This document shows, piece by piece, positions 1 to 5,912 of a stretch of 8,808 bases of DNA. The position numbers and the translations under genes are program-made. The DNA comes from Glaesserella sp041814905 (lineage in GTDB: Bacteria > Pseudomonadota > Gammaproteobacteria > Enterobacterales > Pasteurellaceae): contig NZ_JBGXYA010000020.1 of the NCBI RefSeq assembly GCF_041814905.1, positions 1 through 8,808 of the forward strand, given 5' to 3'. A model generated the notes under the pieces. It ran no database searches, was not told the DNA's origin, and saw only the letters and a program-made list of their open reading frames with translations. Positions within the stretch are counted from its first letter, which is position 1, and each line of letters begins with the position of its first letter.

Positions 1-118
1 CCCCTTTTTCTGATGTTGCCGTGCCGATAACGAATGCACCTTTAGAAACTAATTCTTCAGCGATTGCACGCCCAATTCCACGGGTTGCCCCAGTGACTAA
101 TGCGATTTTATTTTGCAT
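1..118 (-). CDS. fabG: 3-oxoacyl-ACP reductase FabG, N-terminal part (cut by window edge)
   Basis: FabG reduces 3-oxoacyl-ACP to 3-hydroxyacyl-ACP with NADPH in the cytoplasmic fatty acid elongation cycle. Only the first 39 codons are present. They begin MQNKIALVTGATRGIGRAIA and carry the short-chain dehydrogenase nucleotide-binding motif TGxxxGIG (residues 9-16) after the first beta strand. The SYK catalytic residues would lie beyond the edge. The ATG has a good ribosome binding site, AGGA, 7 bases upstream. The gene follows fabD in the same direction, as in the common fabH-fabD-fabG-acpP cluster; this neighbour separates FabG from the many other short-chain dehydrogenases. The gap to fabD is 55 bases and contains a hairpin but no U-tract, so co-transcription with fabD is likely. 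Confidence 0.9.
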   Translation of the reverse strand, partial: MQNKIALVTGATRGIGRAIAEELVSKGAFVIGTATSEKG

Positions 119-140
119 ATATTAATCCTATTTTATGTGT

Positions 141-168
141 AGCCCCTCCCCCGTAAACGAGGGAGAGG
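141..168. repeat. GC-rich hairpin between fabD and fabG
   Basis: CTCCC (146-150) pairs with GGGAG (161-165), and a CG/CG pair inside (152-153 with 158-159) can extend the stem. The surroundings are AT-rich. Read on the minus strand, as fabDG mRNA, the hairpin is followed by GCTACACATAAAATAGG with no U-run. It is therefore not a typical intrinsic terminator. It may instead be an mRNA processing or stability element, or the remnant of a small dispersed intergenic palindrome. Function unknown. Confidence 0.45.
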
Positions 169-173
169 AATTA

Positions 174-1109
174 TTAAAACTCGACTGAATCAAAACTTGC
201 GACATCGTTCACAGCCTTCGCTGAAAGCTCTTTCACGATACGACCTGCCAAGCCGGTCAGTACTTTATTTGGACCGATTTCATATAAATTTATTACACCG
301 TCTTGAGCCATTTTTTCGACCGTTTCCGTCCAACGCACCGGGCTATAAAGCTGACGTACCAACGCATCACGGATTTTATCCGCATCGGTTTCAACGGTAA
401 CGTCCACGTTGTTAATCACCGGAACAAGCGGTGCGTTTAACGAAATATTTTGCAATGCCACCGCTAATTTTTCTGCCGCAGGTTTCATTAATGCACAGTG
501 TGAAGGCGCGCTCACCGCTAATGGTAACGCACGTTTTGCCCCTGCTTCTTTACATAATTCGCCTGCACGCTCTGCCGCTGCTTTCGTCCCTGCAATAACC
601 ACTTGTCCCGGTGAGTTAAAGTTTACCGCTGAAACCACTTCACCCACTTCACTTGCCGCTTGTTCACACGCTTTGATGATCGCTTCATTATCTAAACCGA
701 TAATCGCAAACATCGCCCCTGTACCTGCCGGTACGGCACTTTGCATAGCTTGACCACGCAATTCCACCAATTTAATCGCATCTTGGAAATCCAACACGCC
801 AGCACAAACCAACGCCGAGTATTCACCCAAGCTGTGTCCTGCCATTACAGCAGGTTTTTGCCCAGGGAATTTTTCTTGCCAAATACGATATAACGCAACA
901 GAAGCCGCTAATAACGCAGGTTGAGTGCGCTCGGTTTTACCCAAATCTTCTGCTGTACCATTTTGGACTAAATCCCATAAATCATAACCAAGCACATCAC
1001 TTGCTTGTTTGAACGTTTGTTCTACCACAGGGTAAACAGGTGCAAGATCGGCAAGCATACCAACCGCTTGAGAACCTTGTCCCGGGAATACCATTGCAAA
1101 TTTAGACAT
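174..1109 (-). CDS. fabD: Malonyl-CoA:ACP transacylase FabD
   Basis: FabD transfers malonyl from malonyl-CoA to acyl carrier protein, supplying the extender unit for fatty acid synthesis in the cytoplasm. The 311-residue length is normal for the family. Visible landmarks are GQGSQ at 10-14 (oxyanion hole), nucleophile Ser93 in GHSLGEYSA (91-99), Arg118 in the LRGQ motif that binds the malonyl carboxylate, Asn163, catalytic His204 in APSH, Gln253, and the C-terminal EIGPNKVLTGL block (277-287). The ATG is preceded by GAGGAA (1116-1121) at 6-base spacing. That binding site lies inside the last codons of the upstream MATE-type gene, which stops 8 bases into fabD, so there is no intergenic promoter region. 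A TATAGT hexamer (1138-1143), 28 bases before the ATG, could be a -10 box but has no good -35 partner. Translational coupling to the upstream gene is possible. fabG follows; fabH is not adjacent. Confidence 0.97.
   Translation of the reverse strand: MSKFAMVFPGQGSQAVGMLADLAPVYPVVEQTFKQASDVLGYDLWDLVQNGTAEDLGKTERTQPALLAASVALYRIWQEKFPGQKPAVMAGHSLGEYSALVCAGVLDFQDAIKLVELRGQAMQSAVPAGTGAMFAIIGLDNEAIIKACEQAASEVGEVVSAVNFNSPGQVVIAGTKAAAERAGELCKEAGAKRALPLAVSAPSHCALMKPAAEKLAVALQNISLNAPLVPVINNVDVTVETDADKIRDALVRQLYSPVRWTETVEKMAQDGVINLYEIGPNKVLTGLAGRIVKELSAKAVNDVASFDSVEF
424..432 (+). repeat. DNA uptake signal core within fabD
   Basis: Exact 9-base ACAAGCGGT core of the A. pleuropneumoniae-type uptake sequence, on the strand opposite to fabD coding. 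The flank after it (GCG) does not match the usual C plus A-rich extension, so this is a core-only copy. Read in the fabD sense it encodes Pro-Leu-Val (227-229). A chance match is possible for a single 9-mer, but other copies in the window make it credible. Confidence 0.5.
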
Positions 1110-2448
1110 TGTTTGTTCCTCTTTTTAAACTATTTGAACTATAAAAAATCTCTACTATATTAATATTATTATTTTTTAATGCTTTAAGATATAAAATTAT
1201 CGTTGGAATCATATCAACAATCATCCCGCCACCAAAAACATAAGCAATATTATCCAAATTCATTGTAATAACATTTGACTTATAAAGAATAAATACAACC
1301 CCATAATATCCAATATTAACAATAATGGATTGCCATAATAGATATTTAGTTAAACCTAAACCAGTCAATGTTGCATCAAACACTCCGTTATTAAGCATAA
1401 AAACAAAATAAAATATAGTTTGAATGGTCATTAAATGAATAATGGTATCATTTTCAATCTTTAGTATGCTAGATAGAAACATTTCCCATAAGGGCATGGA
1501 AAGTAGCCACAAAATGACAAATAATATTGTCATTAACAAATAGGAAAATGATTTAAGCCTTATGTTATCTATATTACTAGCAACATCTCTTTTTACTACT
1601 TCGGCTAAAGCCATTGAGGGAGCAAGTAAAATTCCCCAAATTATACTATTTGCTATCCAAAAAGATCCCTGCTCACCAATTTGATTCATCATGCTCAGAA
1701 TCATGACAAAAAATACTGTATTTCTTACTAAGGATTCCAAACCTGAAAAAGCCCCAGTTTTAAACCAATGTTTGATCCATTCAACATCAAAGATAATATG
1801 ATTGGATTTAAAATAGCAAATCAAATTTGTTCTAAATAGTATGTAAATAGTTAAAATCACATTAATAATAATATTAGAAATTGCAATACCATTAACACCT
1901 AAATTTAAAGAAAGACTATTTGATGATATAATAAAGGTATCGCTTAGCATTAATAGTAATGATTTCATAAGAGAAAACACCACCATTTCTTTAATCTTAT
2001 TCAGAGTTGCTAAATATACAATCAAATACTCTACTGAAATTGAAAATAAAATAGCAATAGATTCCAACTTGATATAAGTTTCAGCTTGAGAAATCAATTC
2101 AGATTTTAAACCAACCCATTCAAGCAAAGTATATGAACTTAAAAAAATGAAAATAGAAAATATGACATGTACTAAAAAAACAACAATAAGACCATTTATA
2201 ACACTATTAGATAAATCTTTGTCACTTTTTCTATAAGAAATAAATAACATATAAAATAATGGTACTAATAATGCCTCTTTAATAATTTCATAAAGGATAT
2301 TCAACCACTGAATCTGGCTCGCAATATTGAATCCCCATTCATTTGGCATCTCTCCGATAAAATGTAATCGGATAATATTTTGAACAGATGGAATTATCAT
2401 TAATAAAAGAAATGCAAACCAAAGTCTTATATCAAAAATTCTGTTCAT
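1102..2448 (-). CDS. MATE-type multidrug/toxic compound exporter-like membrane protein
   Basis: A 448-residue, strongly hydrophobic protein with roughly a dozen membrane-spanning stretches (for example 8-20, 59-71, 84-105, 129-148, 191-206, 241-254, 302-318, 341-353, 371-388, 404-421), the size and topology of MATE-family exporters. Family-like segments are LNLGVNGIAISNIIINVI (181-198), which ends the first half, KTGAFSGLESLVRN (230-243), which opens the second half, and NGVFDATLTGLGLTKYL (354-370). MATE proteins export cationic drugs or metabolites using Na+ or H+ gradients; no substrate can be read here. I start at ATG 2448 rather than an in-frame ATG at 2490. The former has AAGGAAAT at proper spacing and lies 10 bases after the acetyltransferase stop, whereas the latter would overlap that gene. 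Base composition is unusual: hand-counted lines are about 22-23% GC against about 50% in fabD. The gene carries no full uptake-sequence core. It ends 8 bases inside fabD. Recent acquisition is inferred. A polysaccharide flippase-like protein of the same superfamily is the main alternative. Confidence 0.75.
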   Translation of the reverse strand: MNRIFDIRLWFAFLLLMIIPSVQNIIRLHFIGEMPNEWGFNIASQIQWLNILYEIIKEALLVPLFYMLFISYRKSDKDLSNSVINGLIVVFLVHVIFSIFIFLSSYTLLEWVGLKSELISQAETYIKLESIAILFSISVEYLIVYLATLNKIKEMVVFSLMKSLLLMLSDTFIISSNSLSLNLGVNGIAISNIIINVILTIYILFRTNLICYFKSNHIIFDVEWIKHWFKTGAFSGLESLVRNTVFFVMILSMMNQIGEQGSFWIANSIIWGILLAPSMALAEVVKRDVASNIDNIRLKSFSYLLMTILFVILWLLSMPLWEMFLSSILKIENDTIIHLMTIQTIFYFVFMLNNGVFDATLTGLGLTKYLLWQSIIVNIGYYGVVFILYKSNVITMNLDNIAYVFGGGMIVDMIPTIILYLKALKNNNINIVEIFYSSNSLKRGTNNV

Positions 2449-2458
2449 TATTATTTCC

Positions 2459-3073
2459 TTAGTTTTTAACCATTCTTGAATACTGCCCAATCACATGCCA
2501 ACCAAGCGTTTCGTAAAGCGGTTTGCCTTGATCGCTGGCACACAGAAGCCCGACCGTCACACCGTTTTCTACCGCATAGTTGGTCAGTAATTTCATGACT
2601 TGGGTAGCGAGCCCTTGGCGGCGATAATTTTCATGGGTTTCAATTAAATCAACCACCGCATAGTCATTTTGATAGGCAACCTGCCCTCTGCTTGCTAATG
2701 TTTGTTGATGATAAATTTTTACCACGAAACGGTTTTCAGATTTTTCCGCTTGAATTGCAAATTTTTCCGCCAAACTGACCGCTTGTATCTGAAGGTGTTC
2801 GTTTATCATCATAAAGTTAAATAAACGATGAACCCAACCTTTAGGTACAGTAAACCCTTCTTTTAAACCACTGACACAGAAATAATCTTTATCTGATAAA
2901 TAAGCTTGTGCTTCCACCATACTTTCGGGGCTATACAACAGCAGCTCTTGCTCACGCTTACCGTCATTAACCTCTTCAAACAAATAGCCGTTTTTAATCA
3001 CTTTTGCAGGCGGAATTTGACGAGAGATTGCCCAAATCGGAACCCAGGTATCCCAAAATGTTTTTGAATCCAT
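2459..3073 (-). CDS. GNAT-family N-acetyltransferase
   Basis: A 204-residue cytoplasmic protein. Its C-terminal half looks like a GNAT domain: a strand ending VVDLIE (140-145), the acetyl-CoA pyrophosphate-binding motif A as RRQGLA (151-156, fitting Q/RxxGxG/A), a following helix, then LLCAS (176-180) and the motif-B-like LYETLGW (186-192), a very common GNAT ending. The first ~95 residues are rich in Trp and aromatic residues and are not a part I recognise; they may form a substrate-specific N-terminal domain. Substrate unknown. The ATG is supported by AAGGGG at 7-base spacing. An uptake sequence lies inside the gene and another just upstream, which suggests long residence in the genome, unlike the gene that follows. 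It precedes the MATE-type gene by 10 bases, so the two are almost certainly co-transcribed. Confidence 0.85.
   Translation of the reverse strand: MDSKTFWDTWVPIWAISRQIPPAKVIKNGYLFEEVNDGKREQELLLYSPESMVEAQAYLSDKDYFCVSGLKEGFTVPKGWVHRLFNFMMINEHLQIQAVSLAEKFAIQAEKSENRFVVKIYHQQTLASRGQVAYQNDYAVVDLIETHENYRRQGLATQVMKLLTNYAVENGVTVGLLCASDQGKPLYETLGWHVIGQYSRMVKN
2771..2786 (-). repeat. DNA uptake signal inside the GNAT gene
   Basis: On the minus strand this reads ACAAGCGGTCAGTTTG: the full A. pleuropneumoniae-type core plus a partial A/T extension. It is in frame as CAA GCG GTC, giving Gln-Ala-Val at residues 97-99 of the acetyltransferase. Confidence 0.75.
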
Positions 3074-3082
3074 ATTTTCCCC

Positions 3083-3116
3083 TTTTACAAAATATTGATG
3101 AAATCTGACCGCTTGT
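3083..3116 (-). repeat. Extended DNA uptake signal between exporter and GNAT genes
   Basis: On the minus strand the core is ACAAGCGGTCAGATTTC (3116-3100), followed about 6 bases later by the AT-rich second block ATATTTTGTAAAA (3095-3083). A core plus a spaced T-rich block is the extended uptake-sequence form. It fills most of the 47-base gap and ends just before the ribosome binding site of the GNAT gene. Confidence 0.8.
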
Positions 3117-3120
3117 TTAT

Positions 3121-3744
3121 TTAGCTCGCAATCACTTTGATGCCCAATCCCGCCATTACCGCACCTAATACACGGTCAATCCAATGTCCGGCTTTTTGAA
3201 ACTGGTGGTTGACGGACGGAATAGAAAGTAAAAATGCGACCGTGGCAAACCAGGCAAACAATAAAAACATCATCCAAACGCCGTAAATGCTTAATTGCCA
3301 CAACGGCATATCAGGCGAAAGTACCACGGTGAACACCGACACCAAGTAAACCGGTGCTTTCGGATTTAACACGTTACATAAAAAGCCTTTCCATAGGGTT
3401 TTCCAAAGGCTTTCAGGGGCAACGCTTTCTTGCTTAATTTCGATAACTTCGTGCTTTGCTTTCGCTTTTAAGCCTTGATAGCCGAGATAAATCAAGTAAG
3501 CCCCACCGATAATTTTAATCGCGGTGAGTAGCCAAGCTGCATTCGCAATCACCGCAGCCAATCCCAACACGGAATAAAGCAAATGCACCCCGAAACCCAA
3601 CCCGACGCCCAAGGCACAAGTTAAACCGGCAATACGCCCACGGCTTAATGTTTGCTGGGATACAAAAATAAAATCCGGACCGGGAGAAATTGCGGCTAAC
3701 AGATGAATTCCCGTGATAACCAAAAAGCCTTGCCAAAAATCCAA
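3121..3744 (-). CDS. LysE/RhtB-family amino acid exporter (RhtC-like)
   Basis: A 207-residue inner-membrane protein of the size of RhtB/RhtC/LeuE exporters, which push threonine, homoserine or other amino acids out of the cell by proton exchange. The family hallmark SPGPDF is at 20-25 after the first membrane segment, followed by the FVSQQTLSRGR loop (27-37) that matches the FVSQTAVSRSR region of E. coli RhtC. Helices cover about 39-60, 63-90, 132-147, 152-174 and 190-206, and the conserved GFLCNVLNPKAP block is at 120-131. The start is TTG: no in-frame ATG is nearby, and AAGGAA (3753-3758) sits 8 bases upstream. The resulting N-terminus places the SPGPD motif at the same distance as in RhtC. 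It lies 85 bases after queH with no clear terminator between. Substrate is not determined by sequence alone. Confidence 0.88.
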   Translation of the reverse strand: MDFWQGFLVITGIHLLAAISPGPDFIFVSQQTLSRGRIAGLTCALGVGLGFGVHLLYSVLGLAAVIANAAWLLTAIKIIGGAYLIYLGYQGLKAKAKHEVIEIKQESVAPESLWKTLWKGFLCNVLNPKAPVYLVSVFTVVLSPDMPLWQLSIYGVWMMFLLFAWFATVAFLLSIPSVNHQFQKAGHWIDRVLGAVMAGLGIKVIAS

Positions 3745-3761
3745 TGTTTCAATTCCTTGTT

Positions 3762-3797
3762 AAATTTGCAAAATATTGTCAGAAACAGACCGCTTGT
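3762..3797 (-). repeat. Extended DNA uptake signal between queH and exporter gene
   Basis: On the minus strand the core ACAAGCGGTC (3797-3788) is followed by TGTTTC and, after a short spacer, the second block ATATTTTGCAAATTT (3776-3762). This is the extended uptake-sequence form. It lies within the 85-base gap, immediately upstream of the exporter's ribosome binding site. Confidence 0.8.
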
Positions 3798-3801
3798 ATC
3801 G

Positions 3802-3825
3802 CTTTCCTTTTGAATCAAAAGAAAG
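3802..3825. other. Hairpin just after queH
   Basis: CTTTTG (3807-3812) pairs with CAAAAG (3816-3821) around a 3-base loop, and CTTT (3802-3805) pairs with AAAG (3822-3825) with one bulged C. It starts 4 bases after the queH stop on the minus strand. No U-run follows on the transcript, and the stem is A/T-rich. It could attenuate or stabilise the 3' end of queH mRNA, but it is a poor intrinsic terminator. Confidence 0.35.
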
Positions 3826-3829
3826 TGGC

Positions 3830-4576
3830 TTAATCCGGTGAATAATACAGTTTACCGATTTCAATTCGCTGACGCCCCGTTTCCAAACGCCATTTATTAG
3901 AATCACGTAACGAATACACACAACCACAATATTCTTGCTGATAAAAACGTTCACGTTTGCTGATTTCGATCATCCGCTGTGAACCGCCGTTTTTACGCCA
4001 ATTGTAGTCCCAATAAACCACATCATCGTAAGCCGCTGCCGCACGGTGTCCGCAACCGTTGATTTGGTTCATATCTTTCCAACGAGAAATACCTAAACAG
4101 CTAGTAAAAACAGGATAGCCATTTTCGTGAGCATATTTTGCAGTTTTCTCAAAACGCATATCAAAGCACATCGTACAACGAATACCACGCTCCGGCTCCC
4201 ACTCCATGCCTTCCGCTTTTTTGAACCACTCTTTGCGGTCATTTTCATAATCGTCATCGACATCAATAAACGGAATACCGTGTTTTTCGGCAAAACGGAT
4301 ATTTTCTTCTTTGCGTAGCAGGTACTCTTTCAATGGATGAATATTCGGGTTGTAGAAGTAGATCGCAAATTCAATCCCTGAAGCGTGAATAGCTTCCATT
4401 ACTTCACCCGAACAAGGAGCGCAGCAAGAGTGTAACAAAAGCTTGTTATGTCCATTTGGAAGTTCAAGTTTCTCACGCACAAAAGGGGCGTTCGGATCTT
4501 TGCCTTTGCGGGTTAATTTGCGTTTTTGTTGTAACGCTTCTTTGTGGGCTTGGGGTTGGTTTGTTTGTTCTGTCAT
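3830..4576 (-). CDS. queH: Epoxyqueuosine reductase QueH
   Basis: QueH carries out the last step of queuosine formation in tRNA, reducing epoxyqueuosine at the wobble position of GUN-anticodon tRNAs; it is the cobalamin-independent counterpart of QueG. This 248-residue protein (formerly DUF208 family) has the expected cysteine set: vicinal Cys51-Cys52 and Cys55 in LLLHSCCAPCSGE, Cys134 and Cys137 in RCTMCFDMR, Cys160, Cys175, and Cys217-Gly-Cys219 in YCGCVYS. These are consistent with the iron-sulfur cluster, metal site and redox cysteines known in the family. YNPNIHP (75-81) is another typical block. The ATG at 4576 has only a weak binding site (GAGC about 8 bases upstream), but the N-terminal region offers no better start before the cysteine motif. 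A gap of 218 bases containing a MITE-like repeat separates it from ispB; no convincing promoter was seen in the 37 bases next to the start. Confidence 0.93.
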   Translation of the reverse strand: MTEQTNQPQAHKEALQQKRKLTRKGKDPNAPFVREKLELPNGHNKLLLHSCCAPCSGEVMEAIHASGIEFAIYFYNPNIHPLKEYLLRKEENIRFAEKHGIPFIDVDDDYENDRKEWFKKAEGMEWEPERGIRCTMCFDMRFEKTAKYAHENGYPVFTSCLGISRWKDMNQINGCGHRAAAAYDDVVYWDYNWRKNGGSQRMIEISKRERFYQQEYCGCVYSLRDSNKWRLETGRQRIEIGKLYYSPD

Positions 4577-4613
4577 TTAAAAGCTCAAAATATAAATTTA
4601 CTTCGATCTAGCT

Positions 4614-4766
4614 CCCCTCTTTAGCAAAGAGGGGCTGGGGGAGATTTGTCACAAGCAAAAAACGAAGAAAATAATAACTTAGTCAAAATAGAACGTATCT
4701 ATTTCGCTCTCACTTCGTCATCATCGTCTGCCAAATCTCCCCTAACCCCTCTTTGCTAAAGAGGGG
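4614..4766. mobile_element. MITE-like inverted-repeat element between ispB and queH
   Basis: Two 35-base arms, 4614-4648 and 4732-4766, are inverted copies of each other, matching at 33 of 35 positions by hand alignment. Each arm starts at the outer end with its own perfect 21-base dyad: CCCCTCTTT and AAAGAGGGG around a 3-base centre (AGC or GCT). Each continues inward to GGGGAGATTTG. The 83-base interior keeps partial symmetry: CGAAG (4663-4667) and CTTCG (4713-4717) lie on the same axis, and an AAATAGA/TCTATTT hairpin with a 5-base loop (4686-4704) is near the middle. The interior has no ORF. GATCT occurs directly outside on both sides (4605-4609 and 4767-4771), a possible target duplication, though the left copy is 4 bases further out. 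A non-autonomous transposable or dispersed repeat element is the best reading; mobility is inferred from structure only. It lies in the only gap over 150 bases in the window. Confidence 0.6.
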
Positions 4767-4794
4767 GATCTTTTTGACAGTACGCAATGCTCAT

Positions 4795-5778
4795 TTAATA
4801 AGAACGATCCACCGACAAATACGCCAATGAGATCAACGCTTGTTTATATTCACTTTCCGGCAAAATAGCAATCGCATCAACGGCTTTCTGGGCTTCCTGT
4901 TTGGCTCGTTCCATAGTGTAATCTAAGGATTTATGTTCTGCCATAATCGCTAAAATTTCGTCTAAGGCTTCACGTTTTCCACCTTGTTCAATCGCTTCAC
5001 GGATCAATGCAGCTTGTTGCGGATTACCGCTTCGCATTGCGTGTAGCAATGGCAAGGTTGGTTTACCTTCCGCTAAATCATCACCGATATTTTTGCCTAA
5101 TTGCTCAGCATTCGCACTGTAATCTAAAATATCATCGACCAGTTGGAATGCCGTACCAAGATAGCGACCATAATCACGCATCGCAATCACTGAGGCTTGA
5201 TCCGCACCCGATACAATCGCAGAGCATTGACTTGCGGCTTCAAACAGACGAGCGGTTTTACTGTAAATCACCTGCATATAATTGGCTTCGGTGGTTTCAG
5301 GATCGTTGACATTCATTAACTGCTGAACTTCCCCTTCGGCAATCACATTTGTTGCATCAGACATCACTTGTAACACATCAAGAGAACGCAAACTTGCCAT
5401 CATTTGGAACGCACGGGTATAGATAAAATCGCCCACCAATACACTTGCAGCGTTACCAAAACGGGAATTTGCCGTTTCACGTCCGCGACGCATATCCGAT
5501 TCATCGACCACATCATCGTGCAACAGCGTTGCAGTGTGGATAAACTCAATAAAGGCTGCACAAGTAATATGCTCACGTCCCTGATAACCGACGGCATTTG
5601 CCGCCAACACCGCAATTAACGGGCGAATGCGTTTACCACCGCCGCTAATGATGTAATGTCCGAGCTGATTAATCAGCACGACATCCGAATTGAGTTGAGC
5701 AAGGATAGCCTGATCGACCGCTTGCATATCTTTCTTGGCAAGAGCTGAAATTTGTTCAAGTGACAACTGCATTTTCAT
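4795..5778 (-). CDS. ispB: Octaprenyl diphosphate synthase IspB
   Basis: IspB is a cytoplasmic trans-prenyltransferase that extends farnesyl diphosphate with isopentenyl diphosphate to build the side chain of ubiquinone and menaquinone. The 327-residue length and sequence match E. coli IspB closely across the whole protein. The two Mg-diphosphate-binding aspartate motifs are DDVVD (88-92), followed by DMRRG, and DDILD (215-219) within FQLVDDILDY. GGGKRIRP (46-53) and YSKTARLFEAA (172-182) are also typical. The residue five before the first motif is Ala83, the small residue expected of long-chain enzymes. The start is ATG 5778, with a second in-frame ATG two codons later; the ribosome binding site (GAAAGA) is weak for either. 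A terminator upstream and a likely promoter in the 134-base gap suggest independent transcription. No intrinsic terminator follows, only the MITE-like repeat. Confidence 0.97.
   Translation of the reverse strand: MKMQLSLEQISALAKKDMQAVDQAILAQLNSDVVLINQLGHYIISGGGKRIRPLIAVLAANAVGYQGREHITCAAFIEFIHTATLLHDDVVDESDMRRGRETANSRFGNAASVLVGDFIYTRAFQMMASLRSLDVLQVMSDATNVIAEGEVQQLMNVNDPETTEANYMQVIYSKTARLFEAASQCSAIVSGADQASVIAMRDYGRYLGTAFQLVDDILDYSANAEQLGKNIGDDLAEGKPTLPLLHAMRSGNPQQAALIREAIEQGGKREALDEILAIMAEHKSLDYTMERAKQEAQKAVDAIAILPESEYKQALISLAYLSVDRSY
5716..5727 (-). repeat. Near-core DNA uptake signal inside ispB
   Basis: On the minus strand this reads ATGCAAGCGGTC: the uptake core with the first A replaced by G. 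It encodes Met18-Gln19-Ala20-Val21 of IspB, the same reading frame of the repeat as in the GNAT gene and yggU. Confidence 0.5.
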
Positions 5779-5811
5779 TAATATTATCTTTCGTTTGCAA
5801 AATAAGGCTGG

Positions 5812-5840
5812 ATTTTACCTTAATGTGTAGAGGTCATCAA
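5812..5840 (-). promoter_or_regulatory. Likely sigma-70 promoter of ispB
   Basis: On the minus strand a -35-like TTGATG (5840-5835) is separated by exactly 17 bases from a -10-like TAAAAT (5817-5812, five of six consensus bases). This places transcription start about 30 bases before the ispB ATG. An alternative, overlapping arrangement uses a perfect TTGACA (5854-5849) with a poor -10 (TCTACA) at 17 bases. A promoter is expected here because the terminator of the upstream gene lies immediately before. Confidence 0.5.
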
Positions 5841-5879
5841 AATAAGAATGTCAAAAGTCAGCCATTTTAGTGAAAATAA

Positions 5880-5901
5880 GGGGATATTTTACAATATCCC
5901 C
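5880..5901 (-). terminator. Intrinsic terminator after the yfjD-type gene
   Basis: A perfect 9-base-pair stem, GGGGATATT (5880-5888) with AATATCCCC (5893-5901), closes a 4-base loop. On the minus-strand transcript it begins 11 bases after the stop codon and is followed by TTATTTTCACT, a U-rich tail. Stem, loop and tail fit rho-independent termination and mark the end of the yggT-yggU-ypjD-yfjD group. Confidence 0.8.
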
Positions 5902-5912
5902 CGTAATAAACC

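Noticed and set aside
409..753. Plus-strand open frame of 114 residues opposite fabD
   Set aside because: It lies wholly antisense to a clear fabD, has no recognisable domain, and is explained by the codon bias of the fabD strand.
2449..2490. Upstream ATG at 2490 for the MATE-type gene
   Set aside because: It would overlap the acetyltransferase by 32 bases and lacks a binding site; ATG 2448 has AAGGAAAT at proper spacing.
3760..3954. Minus-strand open frame of 64 residues overlapping the end of queH
   Set aside because: It is a different frame of queH and the adjacent gap, including the uptake sequence; no protein features.
4614..4766. A two-repeat CRISPR-like structure
   Set aside because: The repeats are inverted, not direct, there are only two, and no cas gene is nearby.
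4746..4775. Plus-strand hairpin followed by CTTTTT that looks like an intrinsic terminator
   Set aside because: The T-run lies on the strand where no gene is transcribed; on the minus strand the tail is absent. It is better explained as one arm of the inverted-repeat element.
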